From assembly GCF_007747215.1 (NCBI RefSeq), contig NZ_CP036273.1, forward strand, positions 7,052,322 through 7,116,321: a stretch of DNA of 64,000 nucleotides. Direction: 5' to 3'. Both the position numbers and the translations under genes were made by a program. The notes beneath the pieces were generated by a model. It was not told the DNA's origin and did not search any database. It saw only the letters and a program-made list of their open reading frames with translations. Each line of letters opens with the position of its first letter. The first letter of the stretch is position 1. This document shows, piece by piece, positions 8,310 to 16,114 of this stretch. Source of the stretch: Urbifossiella limnaea (GTDB lineage Bacteria > Planctomycetota > Planctomycetia > Gemmatales > Gemmataceae).

Positions 8310-8945
8310 ATGAAGGAAGACCTACTTGCCGCGATCCGGGACTCTCTCGCATCAGGGGCAAAGACCTTCCTGGCCGAGTTCCGGGCGGCGTGGCCGAATG
8401 AGACAATGTACTCGTTCCTGTTCGAGTTGCCCCCGGAGGGTAGCTACGCTTGTGCGGCAGCGGCCACGGAAGAAGGGCTTACCCGGGTGGTGAAGAAGTA
8501 CGCCGCGAAGGGATATGCGGCCGGGCTGAAAGACGCGACAGCGGCGCTCCAAAAGTGGCTCCGATGGGCTGGTCCCGAAGACGGTTGGTTTCAGGGTCTG
8601 AACTCGGACGCCTTCGTGCCGACTAGCAAGCTGTTGGACGAAGCGTTCGCGGCGGAGTGGATCAAGCCGTTCGACGGGCAGCTTGAATCACTTGCCCAGT
8701 CAGCACTCCGACATCTCGACACCGAGGGCGTGTTCGGGACTGGTGAGGGCCGTGAAGCTGTTGTGCTCGGTGTGTGCAACATCGGCGGTGACAATAGCGA
8801 CGAGGATTTCTTCGCCTGGGCCGAAGAAGTGAACCCGCCGACGGTGATGCAACGGCTGCGGCGAGAGGTTTTGGAGAGTCGCTCGATGAGTGACCGGATA
8901 CCTTCGCCGGGCTGGAAGCCTCCGACAAGTGGAGGCGGAGCATGA
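8310..8945 (+). CDS. DUF4303 domain-containing protein
   Basis: A 211-residue soluble protein. The segment ETMYSFLFE near residue 31, followed by AAATEEGLTRV and, later, FGTGEGREAVVLGV, follows the DUF4303 pattern. These proteins are often found in scattered, toxin-immunity-like loci, but no activity is established. There is no signal peptide. It begins 13 bases after the SDR gene and its stop overlaps the next ATG by 4 bases (ATGA at 8942), so it is probably co-translated with the HicB-like gene. The last ~20 residues are Pro/Ser/Gly-rich and not conserved-looking. Confidence 0.75.
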   Translation: MKEDLLAAIRDSLASGAKTFLAEFRAAWPNETMYSFLFELPPEGSYACAAAATEEGLTRVVKKYAAKGYAAGLKDATAALQKWLRWAGPEDGWFQGLNSDAFVPTSKLLDEAFAAEWIKPFDGQLESLAQSALRHLDTEGVFGTGEGREAVVLGVCNIGGDNSDEDFFAWAEEVNPPTVMQRLRREVLESRSMSDRIPSPGWKPPTSGGGA

Positions 8946-9142
8946 CCGACGTACCGCGCTACCGGATCGAGGCGGACTGGAGCGAGCAGGACGGTGCGTA
9001 CATCGCCGAGGTGCCCGAACTCGCCGGGTGCATGGCCGACGGCGCGACCCGGCAGGAGGCCATCGCCGCGGCTGAAGTCGTAATCGCCGAGTGGATCGAG
9101 ACGGCGAAGGAGCTTGGCCGGCCGGTTCCAACTGTCCACTGA
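8942..9142 (+). CDS. HicB-like antitoxin family protein
   Basis: A 66-residue protein with the partial RNase-H-like fold of HicB: YRIEADWSEQDGAYIAEVPE, then LAGCMADGATRQEAIAAAE and a helix containing AEWIETAKELGRPVP. HicB normally neutralises the HicA mRNase, encoded next to it. No HicA (a ~60-residue dsRBD-like basic protein with an early His) is seen on either side, so this is an orphan copy. No separate DNA-binding domain is present. The 4-base overlap with the DUF4303 gene suggests co-expression. Stand-alone HicB-like proteins are common, so a toxin-antitoxin function should not be assumed. Confidence 0.82.
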   Translation: MTDVPRYRIEADWSEQDGAYIAEVPELAGCMADGATRQEAIAAAEVVIAEWIETAKELGRPVPTVH

Positions 9143-9176
9143 TCACTGCACACTGTCCACTACGAGACGACGCCTG

Positions 9177-11180
9177 ATGTGCGGAATCGCGGGGATGATC
9201 GACCTGGGCGGCAAGCGGGCAGCCCCGCACGGCGCCGTCGCGGCCATGGCCCGGGCGCTGTACCACCGCGGCCCCGACGAGGACGGCTTTCTCAGCGAAC
9301 CCGGCCTCGAACTCGCCAACACCCGGCTCTCCATCATCGGCCTCGCCGACGGTCGCCAGCCGATCAGCAACGAGGACGGCAGCGTCTGGACCGTCTTCAA
9401 CGGCGAGTTCTTCGACTACCCCGAGAAGCGGCAGGCGCTGGAGGCGAAGGGCCACCGCTTCCGCACGCACACCGACACCGAGATCATCCCGCACCTGTGG
9501 GAAGACCACCGGCACGGCCTCTTCGAGCACCTCAAGGGCCAGTTCGCGGTCTGCGTGTGGGACAAGAAGACGAACGAGGTGGTGCTCGGCCGCGACCGCT
9601 CGGGCATCTGCCCGCTGTTCACCGCCGTGCGCCGGCACGACGGCACCGACTGGCTCCTGTTCGCATCGGAAGCGAAGGCGCTGTTCGCGTCCGGGCTCGT
9701 GCAGCCGAAGGCCGACTGGCGCGGGCTCAACCACGTCTTCACCTTCTTCGCGCTCCCCGGCCCCGTCACCGTCTTCGACGGCGTCACGATCCTGCAACCG
9801 GGGCACTACCTCCACCTGAAGCTCGGCAACTGCACCCCCGCCGAGGCCGAGAAGCAGACGCACTACTGGCGCGTCAGCTACCCCGACCACGGCCAGGAGG
9901 AGTACGGCGCCGACGAGAAGAAGACGGTGGACGGCTTCGAGGAGGTGCTGCTGGCGGCGGTCAACCGCCGGCTGCGGGCCGACGTGCCGGTCGTGTCGTA
10001 CCTCAGCGGCGGCGTGGACTCGTCGCTCGTGGTGGCGATGGCGAACAAGGTGCTCGGCCGGCCCATCCCCACGTTCACCATCTCGATCCAGGGCGAGGGG
10101 CTGAACGAGGAGAACGAGGCGCTGCACGTCGCCCGCCACCTCGGCTGCACGCCGTTCGTCGTGAAGTCCGGCCACGCCGACCTGCGGGCGCGCTACCCCG
10201 AGCTGATCGGCGCCGCGGAAATCCCCGTGGTCGATACGTCGTGCCTGGCGCTGCTGCAACTGGCGCGCTCGGTTCACGAGCAGGGCTACAAGGTGGCCCT
10301 CACCGGCGAGGGGGCCGACGAGTGGCTCGGCGGCTACTCGTGGTTCAAGGTCAACAAGCTGATCGGCTTCCTCGACCGCACGCCGGTGTTCCCCGTCGGC
10401 GGGGCGCTGCGGACGCTGTTCCTCAAGGCCACCGGCCAGCCGAACTTCCCGTTCTCGAACTACAAGAAGACGCTGGCGAAGATCGGCGGCCCGAACGGCT
10501 GGCTCGACCTGTACGGGATGATGAGCCTGAACAAGCTCCGCTTCTTCACGCCGGAGCTGCGCGAGAAGGCGCTGACCACCTCGCCGTGGGACGAGATCAA
10601 CCTCCACCCCGACCTGACGCGGTGGCACCCGTTCAACCGCCAGATGTACCTCGGCAGCCGCATCATGCTGCCGGGGCACCTGCTGTCGTCGAAGGGCGAC
10701 CGGGTGGCGATGCACTCGTCGGTCGAAACCCGATACGCCTTCCTCGACGAGGACGTGATCGGGTACATGAGTAAGCTCCACCCGCGCTGGAAGCTGCGCG
10801 GCGTGATGAAGGACAAGTTCGTGGAGCGGAAGGTCGCGGAGCGGTGGCTCCCGGCGGACGTGGCGTGGCGGCGGAAGATGATGTTCCGCGCCCCGATGGA
10901 CAGCTGGAGCGCCGTGGACGGCGCCGGCGGCTGGATCGAGCAGGTGCTGTCGGCCGACAGTTTGAAGAAGGCCGGCTACTTCGACCTGGCTGCCGTCGCC
11001 GCGGCGCGGGCGAAGCTGCCGACGATGCGCCGCGGCATCGCCCGCACCGGGTTAGAGATGGGCCTGACCGCCGTCACCGCGACGCAGGTGTGGCACCACC
11101 TGTACCTCGGGGGCGGGCTGTGTGACTTGCCGACCCGTGTGGCGAACCCCGGGAGCCCGGGCCTCGCGGCCGCGGGCTGA
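9177..11180 (+). CDS. asnB: Asparagine synthetase (glutamine-hydrolysing)
   Basis: A 667-residue two-domain amidotransferase. The chain starts MCGIAG, so Cys2 becomes the N-terminal nucleophile of the class II glutaminase domain, with RGPDEDG and HTDTEIIPHLWE further in. The synthetase domain has the PP-loop SGGVDSS at ~278 and GEGADEWLGGY for ATP and aspartate binding. ATG 9177 is fixed by the need for Cys at position 2; a longer in-frame start at 9114 would only translate repeat-like sequence. The gene heads a run of five genes with gaps of 26-37 bases that encode an exporter and a squalene/phytoene synthase. In such a context it may amidate a lipid or glycan precursor rather than make free asparagine. 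Confidence 0.93.
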   Translation: MCGIAGMIDLGGKRAAPHGAVAAMARALYHRGPDEDGFLSEPGLELANTRLSIIGLADGRQPISNEDGSVWTVFNGEFFDYPEKRQALEAKGHRFRTHTDTEIIPHLWEDHRHGLFEHLKGQFAVCVWDKKTNEVVLGRDRSGICPLFTAVRRHDGTDWLLFASEAKALFASGLVQPKADWRGLNHVFTFFALPGPVTVFDGVTILQPGHYLHLKLGNCTPAEAEKQTHYWRVSYPDHGQEEYGADEKKTVDGFEEVLLAAVNRRLRADVPVVSYLSGGVDSSLVVAMANKVLGRPIPTFTISIQGEGLNEENEALHVARHLGCTPFVVKSGHADLRARYPELIGAAEIPVVDTSCLALLQLARSVHEQGYKVALTGEGADEWLGGYSWFKVNKLIGFLDRTPVFPVGGALRTLFLKATGQPNFPFSNYKKTLAKIGGPNGWLDLYGMMSLNKLRFFTPELREKALTTSPWDEINLHPDLTRWHPFNRQMYLGSRIMLPGHLLSSKGDRVAMHSSVETRYAFLDEDVIGYMSKLHPRWKLRGVMKDKFVERKVAERWLPADVAWRRKMMFRAPMDSWSAVDGAGGWIEQVLSADSLKKAGYFDLAAVAAARAKLPTMRRGIARTGLEMGLTAVTATQVWHHLYLGGGLCDLPTRVANPGSPGLAAAG

Positions 11181-11206
11181 CCTCTGACCTCTGGCCTCTG
11201 CCCGCT

Positions 11207-12349
11207 ATGTCCTACGCCCTCCTCACCCTCTGGCACGAGCGGCAACGGTACGTGTCCGGCGTGTTCGCCGTCACGTTCTCGGCGATGCTCATCGCGCTGC
11301 AGTGCGGGCTGCTCCTCGGGCTGTTCAAGATCACGTCCATCCCCATCGACCACGCCACGCCGGAGCTGCGCGACCGGGTCATCTGGGTCGGCTCGACCGG
11401 CGCCCCGAGTGTGGACCTCGGCAAGCCGATCCCGGTCGCGTTCCTGTCGCGCCTCGCCGGCCGCGAGGGGGTGTCGGCCCCGGAGCTGTACATCGCCAAC
11501 TTCGGCAACTTCACCAAGCCCGTCGGCGGCACCGAACTCTGCTTCCTGCTCGGCACCCGCCTCGACGACGACGCGCTGGCCCCCGCCGACGTGCTGACGC
11601 CGGAGCTGCGGGCCGCCCTGTCCGAGCCGTTCACCATCGTCGTGGACCAGTCCGACGTGGCCCGGCTGAAGCTCGACAGCCCCGAGGGGAAGCCGAAGAT
11701 CAACGGCAAGGAAGTCCGGGTGGTGGGCGTGGTGACGGGGCTGCGGAGCCTGGCGGCGCCGTGGGTGTTCTGCAGCACGCACACCGCCCGCCAGCTGATG
11801 GGGCCGCTCCTGCCGCCGGACCACACGACGTACCTGCTGGCCCGCGCCGACACGCCCGAGCGCGCCCGCGAGGTGGTCGCCGAGCTGCGGGCGGCACACT
11901 CCGAGGACATGACCGCCTACGTCGCCCAGGACTTCTCGTACTCCAGCCGCGAGTACTGGCTGCTCCGCACGAAGGCCGGCGTGGCGATCGGGTACGCGGC
12001 GCTGCTCGGCCTCGTGGTCGGCGCCGTCATCACCTACCAGACGCTGAAGACGGCCACCGAGGCGAGCGCCCGCGAGTTCGCCATCCTGCTGGCCCTCGGC
12101 ATCCCGCGCTGGCGGATCCAGCTGATGGTGCTGCAACAGTCGTTCTGGGTGGCGGTGATCGGCATGGGGCTCGCCTACCCGATCTGCGTGGCGCTGCGCG
12201 GGGTGGCCCGCATGGGCGGGGCCGACGTGGACCTGCGCTGGGAGGTGCTGGCCGGCACCGCGGCCGTGACGACGCTCATGTGCGCCGTCGCGGGCATCCT
12301 GGCGCTGCGCGGGGTGCGCAAGATCGAGCCGATGTCGCTGCTCCGGTAG
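11207..12349 (+). CDS. ABC transporter permease, DevC/FtsX-like
   Basis: A 380-residue inner-membrane protein. There is one N-terminal helix (~17-40), a large periplasmic domain (~45-250), and three C-terminal helices (~262-285, ~310-335, ~350-372) with the FtsX-type motif EASAREFAILLALGIPRW between them. It ends with RKIEPMSLLR, typical of DevC/MacB-family permeases. The next two genes encode the matching ATPase and periplasmic adaptor, giving the same three parts as the heterocyst glycolipid exporter DevBCA. It probably exports an envelope lipid or glycolipid across the inner membrane. Start at 11207 follows the asnB stop by 26 bases. Confidence 0.87.
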   Translation: MSYALLTLWHERQRYVSGVFAVTFSAMLIALQCGLLLGLFKITSIPIDHATPELRDRVIWVGSTGAPSVDLGKPIPVAFLSRLAGREGVSAPELYIANFGNFTKPVGGTELCFLLGTRLDDDALAPADVLTPELRAALSEPFTIVVDQSDVARLKLDSPEGKPKINGKEVRVVGVVTGLRSLAAPWVFCSTHTARQLMGPLLPPDHTTYLLARADTPERAREVVAELRAAHSEDMTAYVAQDFSYSSREYWLLRTKAGVAIGYAALLGLVVGAVITYQTLKTATEASAREFAILLALGIPRWRIQLMVLQQSFWVAVIGMGLAYPICVALRGVARMGGADVDLRWEVLAGTAAVTTLMCAVAGILALRGVRKIEPMSLLR

Positions 12350-12385
12350 CGATTTTGTTCTACCGTACTCTGTCCTCCGGGAACG

Positions 12386-13114
12386 ATGCCCGCCATCGCC
12401 ACCACGCCGACCCTGAAGGGCGTCCGCCTCACCCGCACCTACGGCGACGGGGCCAAGCGCCGGGCCGCGCTGCAGCACGTGTCGCTCGACCTGTTCCCCG
12501 GCCAGATCGCGCTGCTGATGGGGCCGAGCGGCAGCGGCAAGTCCACGCTCCTCGCCGTGCTCTCCGGCCTGCTCGAACCGGACGAGGGCCAGGTGCTCGC
12601 GGACGACGGCGGCGAGCTGCGCGACGTGTGGGCGATGACGCAAAAGCAGCGCGAGGAGTACCGTCTCCGCACCACCGGGTTCGTGTTCCAGGGGTTCAAC
12701 CTGTTCCCGGCGCTCAACGCCCGGCAGCAGCTGGAGATCGTCCTGAACTGGGGCGGCTACGCCCACGGCGGCGAGGCCCGGCGGCAGGCCGACGACATGC
12801 TCGACCGCCTCGGCCTGACGCCGAACCGGCACAAGAAGCCGGCGCAGCTGTCCGGCGGCGAGAAGCAGCGGGTGGCGATCGGCCGGGCGCTGGTGAAGAA
12901 CCCGAGCTTCGTCTTCGCCGACGAGCCGACCAGCGCCCTGGACTGGGAGAACGGCCAGAAGGTGATGGAGCTCTTGCGCGACGGCGCCCACGAGCGCGGG
13001 GCCAGCATCCTGGTCGTGAGCCACGACCATCGATTGCTGCCGTACGTGGACGTATATTACCATTTGGAAGACGGCCACCTCGAAGAACGGCCGTTGACCC
13101 CGCCCGGGCACTGA
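12386..13114 (+). CDS. ABC transporter ATP-binding protein, DevA/LolD-like
   Basis: A 242-residue ABC ATPase of the MacB/LolD/DevA group. Walker A GPSGSGKST is near residue 46, the Q-loop is in TGFVFQGFNLF, and the signature LSGGEKQRVAIGRAL is followed by Walker B VFADEPTSALDWENG and the switch His in VSHDHRL. The region before Walker A (RTYGDGAKRRAALQHVSLDL) is the usual β-strand pair of the family. It lies between its permease and adaptor genes with gaps of 36 and 37 bases. Cytoplasmic, bound to the DevC-like permease. Confidence 0.92.
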   Translation: MPAIATTPTLKGVRLTRTYGDGAKRRAALQHVSLDLFPGQIALLMGPSGSGKSTLLAVLSGLLEPDEGQVLADDGGELRDVWAMTQKQREEYRLRTTGFVFQGFNLFPALNARQQLEIVLNWGGYAHGGEARRQADDMLDRLGLTPNRHKKPAQLSGGEKQRVAIGRALVKNPSFVFADEPTSALDWENGQKVMELLRDGAHERGASILVVSHDHRLLPYVDVYYHLEDGHLEERPLTPPGH

Positions 13115-13151
13115 CGCCCGCCGCCCGCCGCCCACTGGGGAGGACCGTGCC

Positions 13152-14297
13152 ATGACCCGGCTTCGCATGATGCGCCCGCTGCTGCTGACGGCGGCGGTGG
13201 TGGTCGTCGTCGGCAGCCTGTTGGGCGCCCGGCTGCTCGGGCCGGGCGGCGGCGGGGGCACCGACTCGTCCGTCAAGTCGCCGGCGCCCCCGGCCGCGAA
13301 GGACACCATCGGCACCGTCGTCATCGGCGACGCCGACAGCGACCCGCCGCCGGCCCGGTACGGGCTGCCGCCGGTGTTGCAGTCCGGGCAGGTGGCCGAG
13401 GTGTTCGTGAAGCAGGGCGACACCGTCAAGGTGGGCGAAAAGCTGTACAAGTTCGACTCCCGCCCGCTGGAGCGGAAGCTGGCCGAGGCGGAGGCGGCGG
13501 TGGGCACCGCCCGGGCCAAGTTGGCCGAGGCTCAGGGCGAGGCCGACCTCCACGCCACGTACGTCGTCCTCGCCGAGCAGGACGTGAAGGCCGCGCAGCG
13601 GAGCGTCGAACTCGCGTTCCAGGCGCGGCAGGTCGCGGAGTGGAACAAGAAGGACTCCTACAGCCGGCAGGGCATCGAGGCCGCGAGGTGGCCCGAGCTG
13701 CTGAAGAACGACGCCGACCTGTTCAAGCTGTACACCGACCACGCCAAGACCGAGATCGCGAGTGAACTAGCGAAGGCCAAACTCGGTGCGGTGAAGTCCG
13801 CCCAGGACAAGAAGTTGGCGAAGGTGGTGGCGGTGGCCGAGGCGGTGGTGAAGCAGGCCGAGTCGAACGTCGAGGAGGCCAAGTCGGCGGTCGACATGTG
13901 CACCGTGACCGCCCGCCGCGACGGCACCGTGGAGCGCGTGTCGGTCAGCCCCGGGGACGTGATGGGAATCAGCTCGGTGGTGCCGGCGCTGGTGCTCATT
14001 CCATCCGGGCCGCGGGTGGTGCGGGCGCGGGTGGAGGCCGAGTTCGCGTCGAAGATCGGCCCGAACCAGATCGGCCGGCAGGTCACGATCCAGGACTTCA
14101 CCGACCCGAAGGTGACGTGGCAGGGGAAGGTCCGCGGCCTCGGCGGCAGCTTCCTGCCGCGCCGCGCCAACGAGGGCGCCATCGTGACGAACGAGACGCG
14201 CTCGCTGGAGGTGGTGGTGGAGGTTCTCGACGCCGCCCCGCCGGGCAAGCCGCCGCTGCGGGTCGGGCAGCAGGTGCGCGTCACGTTCGCCCCCTGA
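13152..14297 (+). CDS. HlyD-family periplasmic adaptor (DevB-like)
   Basis: A 381-residue membrane fusion protein. Residues ~8-32 form the single inner-membrane helix. A lipoyl-like half-motif follows (QSGQVAEVFVKQGDTVKVGE), then a long helical hairpin (~110-230) rich in Ala, Glu and Lys, the second lipoyl half (VTARRDGTVERVSVSPGDV), and a β-barrel tail. The protein would bridge the DevC-like permease to an outer-membrane channel. No outer-membrane TolC-like gene is present in this run. It ends 32 bases before the synthase gene start. Confidence 0.9.
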   Translation: MTRLRMMRPLLLTAAVVVVVGSLLGARLLGPGGGGGTDSSVKSPAPPAAKDTIGTVVIGDADSDPPPARYGLPPVLQSGQVAEVFVKQGDTVKVGEKLYKFDSRPLERKLAEAEAAVGTARAKLAEAQGEADLHATYVVLAEQDVKAAQRSVELAFQARQVAEWNKKDSYSRQGIEAARWPELLKNDADLFKLYTDHAKTEIASELAKAKLGAVKSAQDKKLAKVVAVAEAVVKQAESNVEEAKSAVDMCTVTARRDGTVERVSVSPGDVMGISSVVPALVLIPSGPRVVRARVEAEFASKIGPNQIGRQVTIQDFTDPKVTWQGKVRGLGGSFLPRRANEGAIVTNETRSLEVVVEVLDAAPPGKPPLRVGQQVRVTFAP

Positions 14298-14301
14298 GCG
14301 G

Positions 14302-14395
14302 GGAATGACCAATAACCAATGACCCACCAATGACCAAGGACGGAACCGGGCGGTCTTCCTTGGTCGTTGGTGGGTCATTGGTCCTTGGTCATTCC
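14302..14395. repeat. 39-bp inverted repeat of short words (tgaccaa/ttggtca)
   Basis: Arms 14302-14340 and 14357-14395 pair at 36 of 39 positions around a 16-base loop. Each arm is built from 7-base words such as tgaccaa and caatgac. The composition is clearly lower in GC than the coding sequence around it. It covers the start codon at 14330 of the next gene. It may be a stable mRNA hairpin between adaptor and synthase genes, or a proliferating repeat. Compare the shorter word repeats at 2483-2601. Confidence 0.75.
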
Positions 14396-15232
14396 GCGTC
14401 CTACGCGCACTGCCGCGCCCTCACCCGCGCCGCGAAGAGCTCCTTCCCCCTCGCCTTCCGCCTGCTGCCCCCGCCGAAGCGGCGCGCGATGGACGCCCTG
14501 TACGCCTTCATGCGCGTGTCCGACGACCTGGCCGACGGCCCCGGCGCCGACGCCGCGGCGCTCGCCGCCTGGCGCGCGGCACTCACCGCCGCGCTCGCCG
14601 GCCGGTACTCGCACCCCGTCCACCCGGCGCTGCACCACGCCGTCGAGCGCTACGCGATCCCGCCGCGGTTCCTGTACGACGTGCTCGACGGCGTCGCGGC
14701 CGACGTGGAGCCGGTGCGCGTCGGCACGTTCGCGGAGCTGTACCCGTACTGCTACCGGGTGGCGTCGGCGGTGGGGCTGGCGTGCGTCCGCGTGTGGGGC
14801 CTGCGGCCCGGCGCGACGTGGGCGGAGGCCGACACGCCGGCCGAGGCCGCGGGGATCGCGTTCCAGCTCACGAACATCCTCCGCGACGTGGGCGAGGACG
14901 CCGCCCGCGGCCGCGTCTACCTCCCGGCCGACGAGCTGGCGGCGTTCGGCGTCGACCCGCGGGCGTGGTCGTCGCGGGCGCCGGCGTTCGTGGCGATGAT
15001 GCGCTTCCAGGCGGCGCGGGCGCGGGCGTACTACGCCGCGGCGGAAGGGTTGAACCGCTACCTCACGCCGGACGGCCGGGCGATCTACGGGCTGATGTGC
15101 GCCACGTACCGCGGCCTGCTGGACGAGATCGAGCGGCGCGGGTTCGACGTGTTCGCCGGCCGGGCGCGACTGCCGCGGTGGCGGAAGGCGGCGGCCCTGC
15201 TGGCGGCGTGGCCGGCGAGCATGGGATGGTGA
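14330..15232 (+). CDS. Squalene/phytoene synthase family protein (HpnD-like)
   Basis: A head-to-head prenyl synthase. SDDLAD at 64-69 and NILRDVGEDAARGR at ~182-195 are the two Asp-rich, Mg-diphosphate-binding motifs. LLPPPKRRAMDALYAFMR is the classic squalene/phytoene synthase start. In planctomycetes this family (HpnC/HpnD) makes squalene for hopanoids through presqualene diphosphate; phytoene synthesis is the main alternative. The first ~20 residues from ATG 14330 are encoded inside the inverted repeat and are unlikely to be native. A GTG or TTG around 14365-14390, just before SASYAHCRAL, is the more probable start. Last gene of the asnB-exporter run; convergent with the tam gene 10 bases away. 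Confidence 0.88.
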   Translation: MTKDGTGRSSLVVGGSLVLGHSASYAHCRALTRAAKSSFPLAFRLLPPPKRRAMDALYAFMRVSDDLADGPGADAAALAAWRAALTAALAGRYSHPVHPALHHAVERYAIPPRFLYDVLDGVAADVEPVRVGTFAELYPYCYRVASAVGLACVRVWGLRPGATWAEADTPAEAAGIAFQLTNILRDVGEDAARGRVYLPADELAAFGVDPRAWSSRAPAFVAMMRFQAARARAYYAAAEGLNRYLTPDGRAIYGLMCATYRGLLDEIERRGFDVFAGRARLPRWRKAAALLAAWPASMGW

Positions 15233-15242
15233 CAGTGGGCTG

Positions 15243-16019
15243 TCACCCGGCGCGGTGCGCGACGACGAACAGCCGCGGGAACGGGAGCAGCACGCGCCCG
15301 TCGACCTGCGGCGGGTACGCGACGGCGAGCCGGTCCGTGAGCACCCTCTCGAAGTGGCCCCGCGTCGCGTCGTCGGGGAGCGCCGCGAGGATCGGCCGCA
15401 GCCGGGTGGCGCGGAGCCACGTCACGATCGCGTGGGCGTCGGCCAGCACGTGCGCGTACTCCGTCTCCCACACGTCGAGCCGCGCCGCCGACTCGCACAG
15501 CGCGTCGTAGTAGAAGCCGGGCTCGTGACAGACCGCCGAGTCGTACCCCAGGGTGTGTGCGGCCCACTCGGGCAGCGCCGCCACGTCGTGAACGAGCAGG
15601 TGGAGCGGCGAGCGGAGGTGCGCCACCGGCAGCTGCACCGCGAGCGTCCCGCCGGGGGCGACGGCCGCGAACCAGCGCCGCAGCACGGCCGCGTGGTCGG
15701 GGAGCCACTGGAGCGCGGCGTTCGAGAAGACCACGTCGTACGACCTGTCCGCGGTCCACGCGGCCGCGTCGGCGTCCACCCAGGTCACGCCGCTGTCGGT
15801 GGCGCGGGCGGCGGCGAGCATCGCGGGGTCGTTGTCGAGGCCGGTCACGTCCGCCGCCGGCCAGCGGGCGCGGAGCAGGGCCGTGCTGTTGCCGGCGCCG
15901 CAGCCGAGGTCGACCACCCGGGCCGGCTCCGACAGCCCGACGCGGGCCAACAGGTCCGCCGCGGCGCGGGTTCGCTCGCCGCCGAACCTCAAGTACAACT
16001 CGGGGTTCCAGGTCGCCAT
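15243..16019 (-). CDS. tam: Trans-aconitate 2-methyltransferase
   Basis: A 258-residue class I methyltransferase with the full Tam pattern: MATWNPELYLRFGGERTRAA at the N-terminus, SAM motif VVDLGCGAGNST at ~40-51, LDNDPAMLAAA for the adenosine ribose, and VFSNAALQWLPDH, which is strongly diagnostic of Tam. The usual reaction is methylation of trans-aconitate, a by-product of the citrate cycle, to a monomethyl ester. Cytosolic. It is transcribed alone, convergent with the synthase gene. A few related small-molecule methyltransferases look similar, so the substrate is inferred. Confidence 0.88.
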   Translation of the reverse strand: MATWNPELYLRFGGERTRAAADLLARVGLSEPARVVDLGCGAGNSTALLRARWPAADVTGLDNDPAMLAAARATDSGVTWVDADAAAWTADRSYDVVFSNAALQWLPDHAAVLRRWFAAVAPGGTLAVQLPVAHLRSPLHLLVHDVAALPEWAAHTLGYDSAVCHEPGFYYDALCESAARLDVWETEYAHVLADAHAIVTWLRATRLRPILAALPDDATRGHFERVLTDRLAVAYPPQVDGRVLLPFPRLFVVAHRAG

Positions 16020-16114
16020 GCCGGCATTCTAGCCCGCCGCAGGTCGCGGTTGACACGCCGCCGCCCTTCGTGCCACCATGGCCCCCGTCGCCTCACCCAC
16101 GGACGGGAACCGGC

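Noticed and set aside
8942-9176. HicA toxin gene next to the HicB-like gene
   Set aside because: No frame on either strand resembles HicA.
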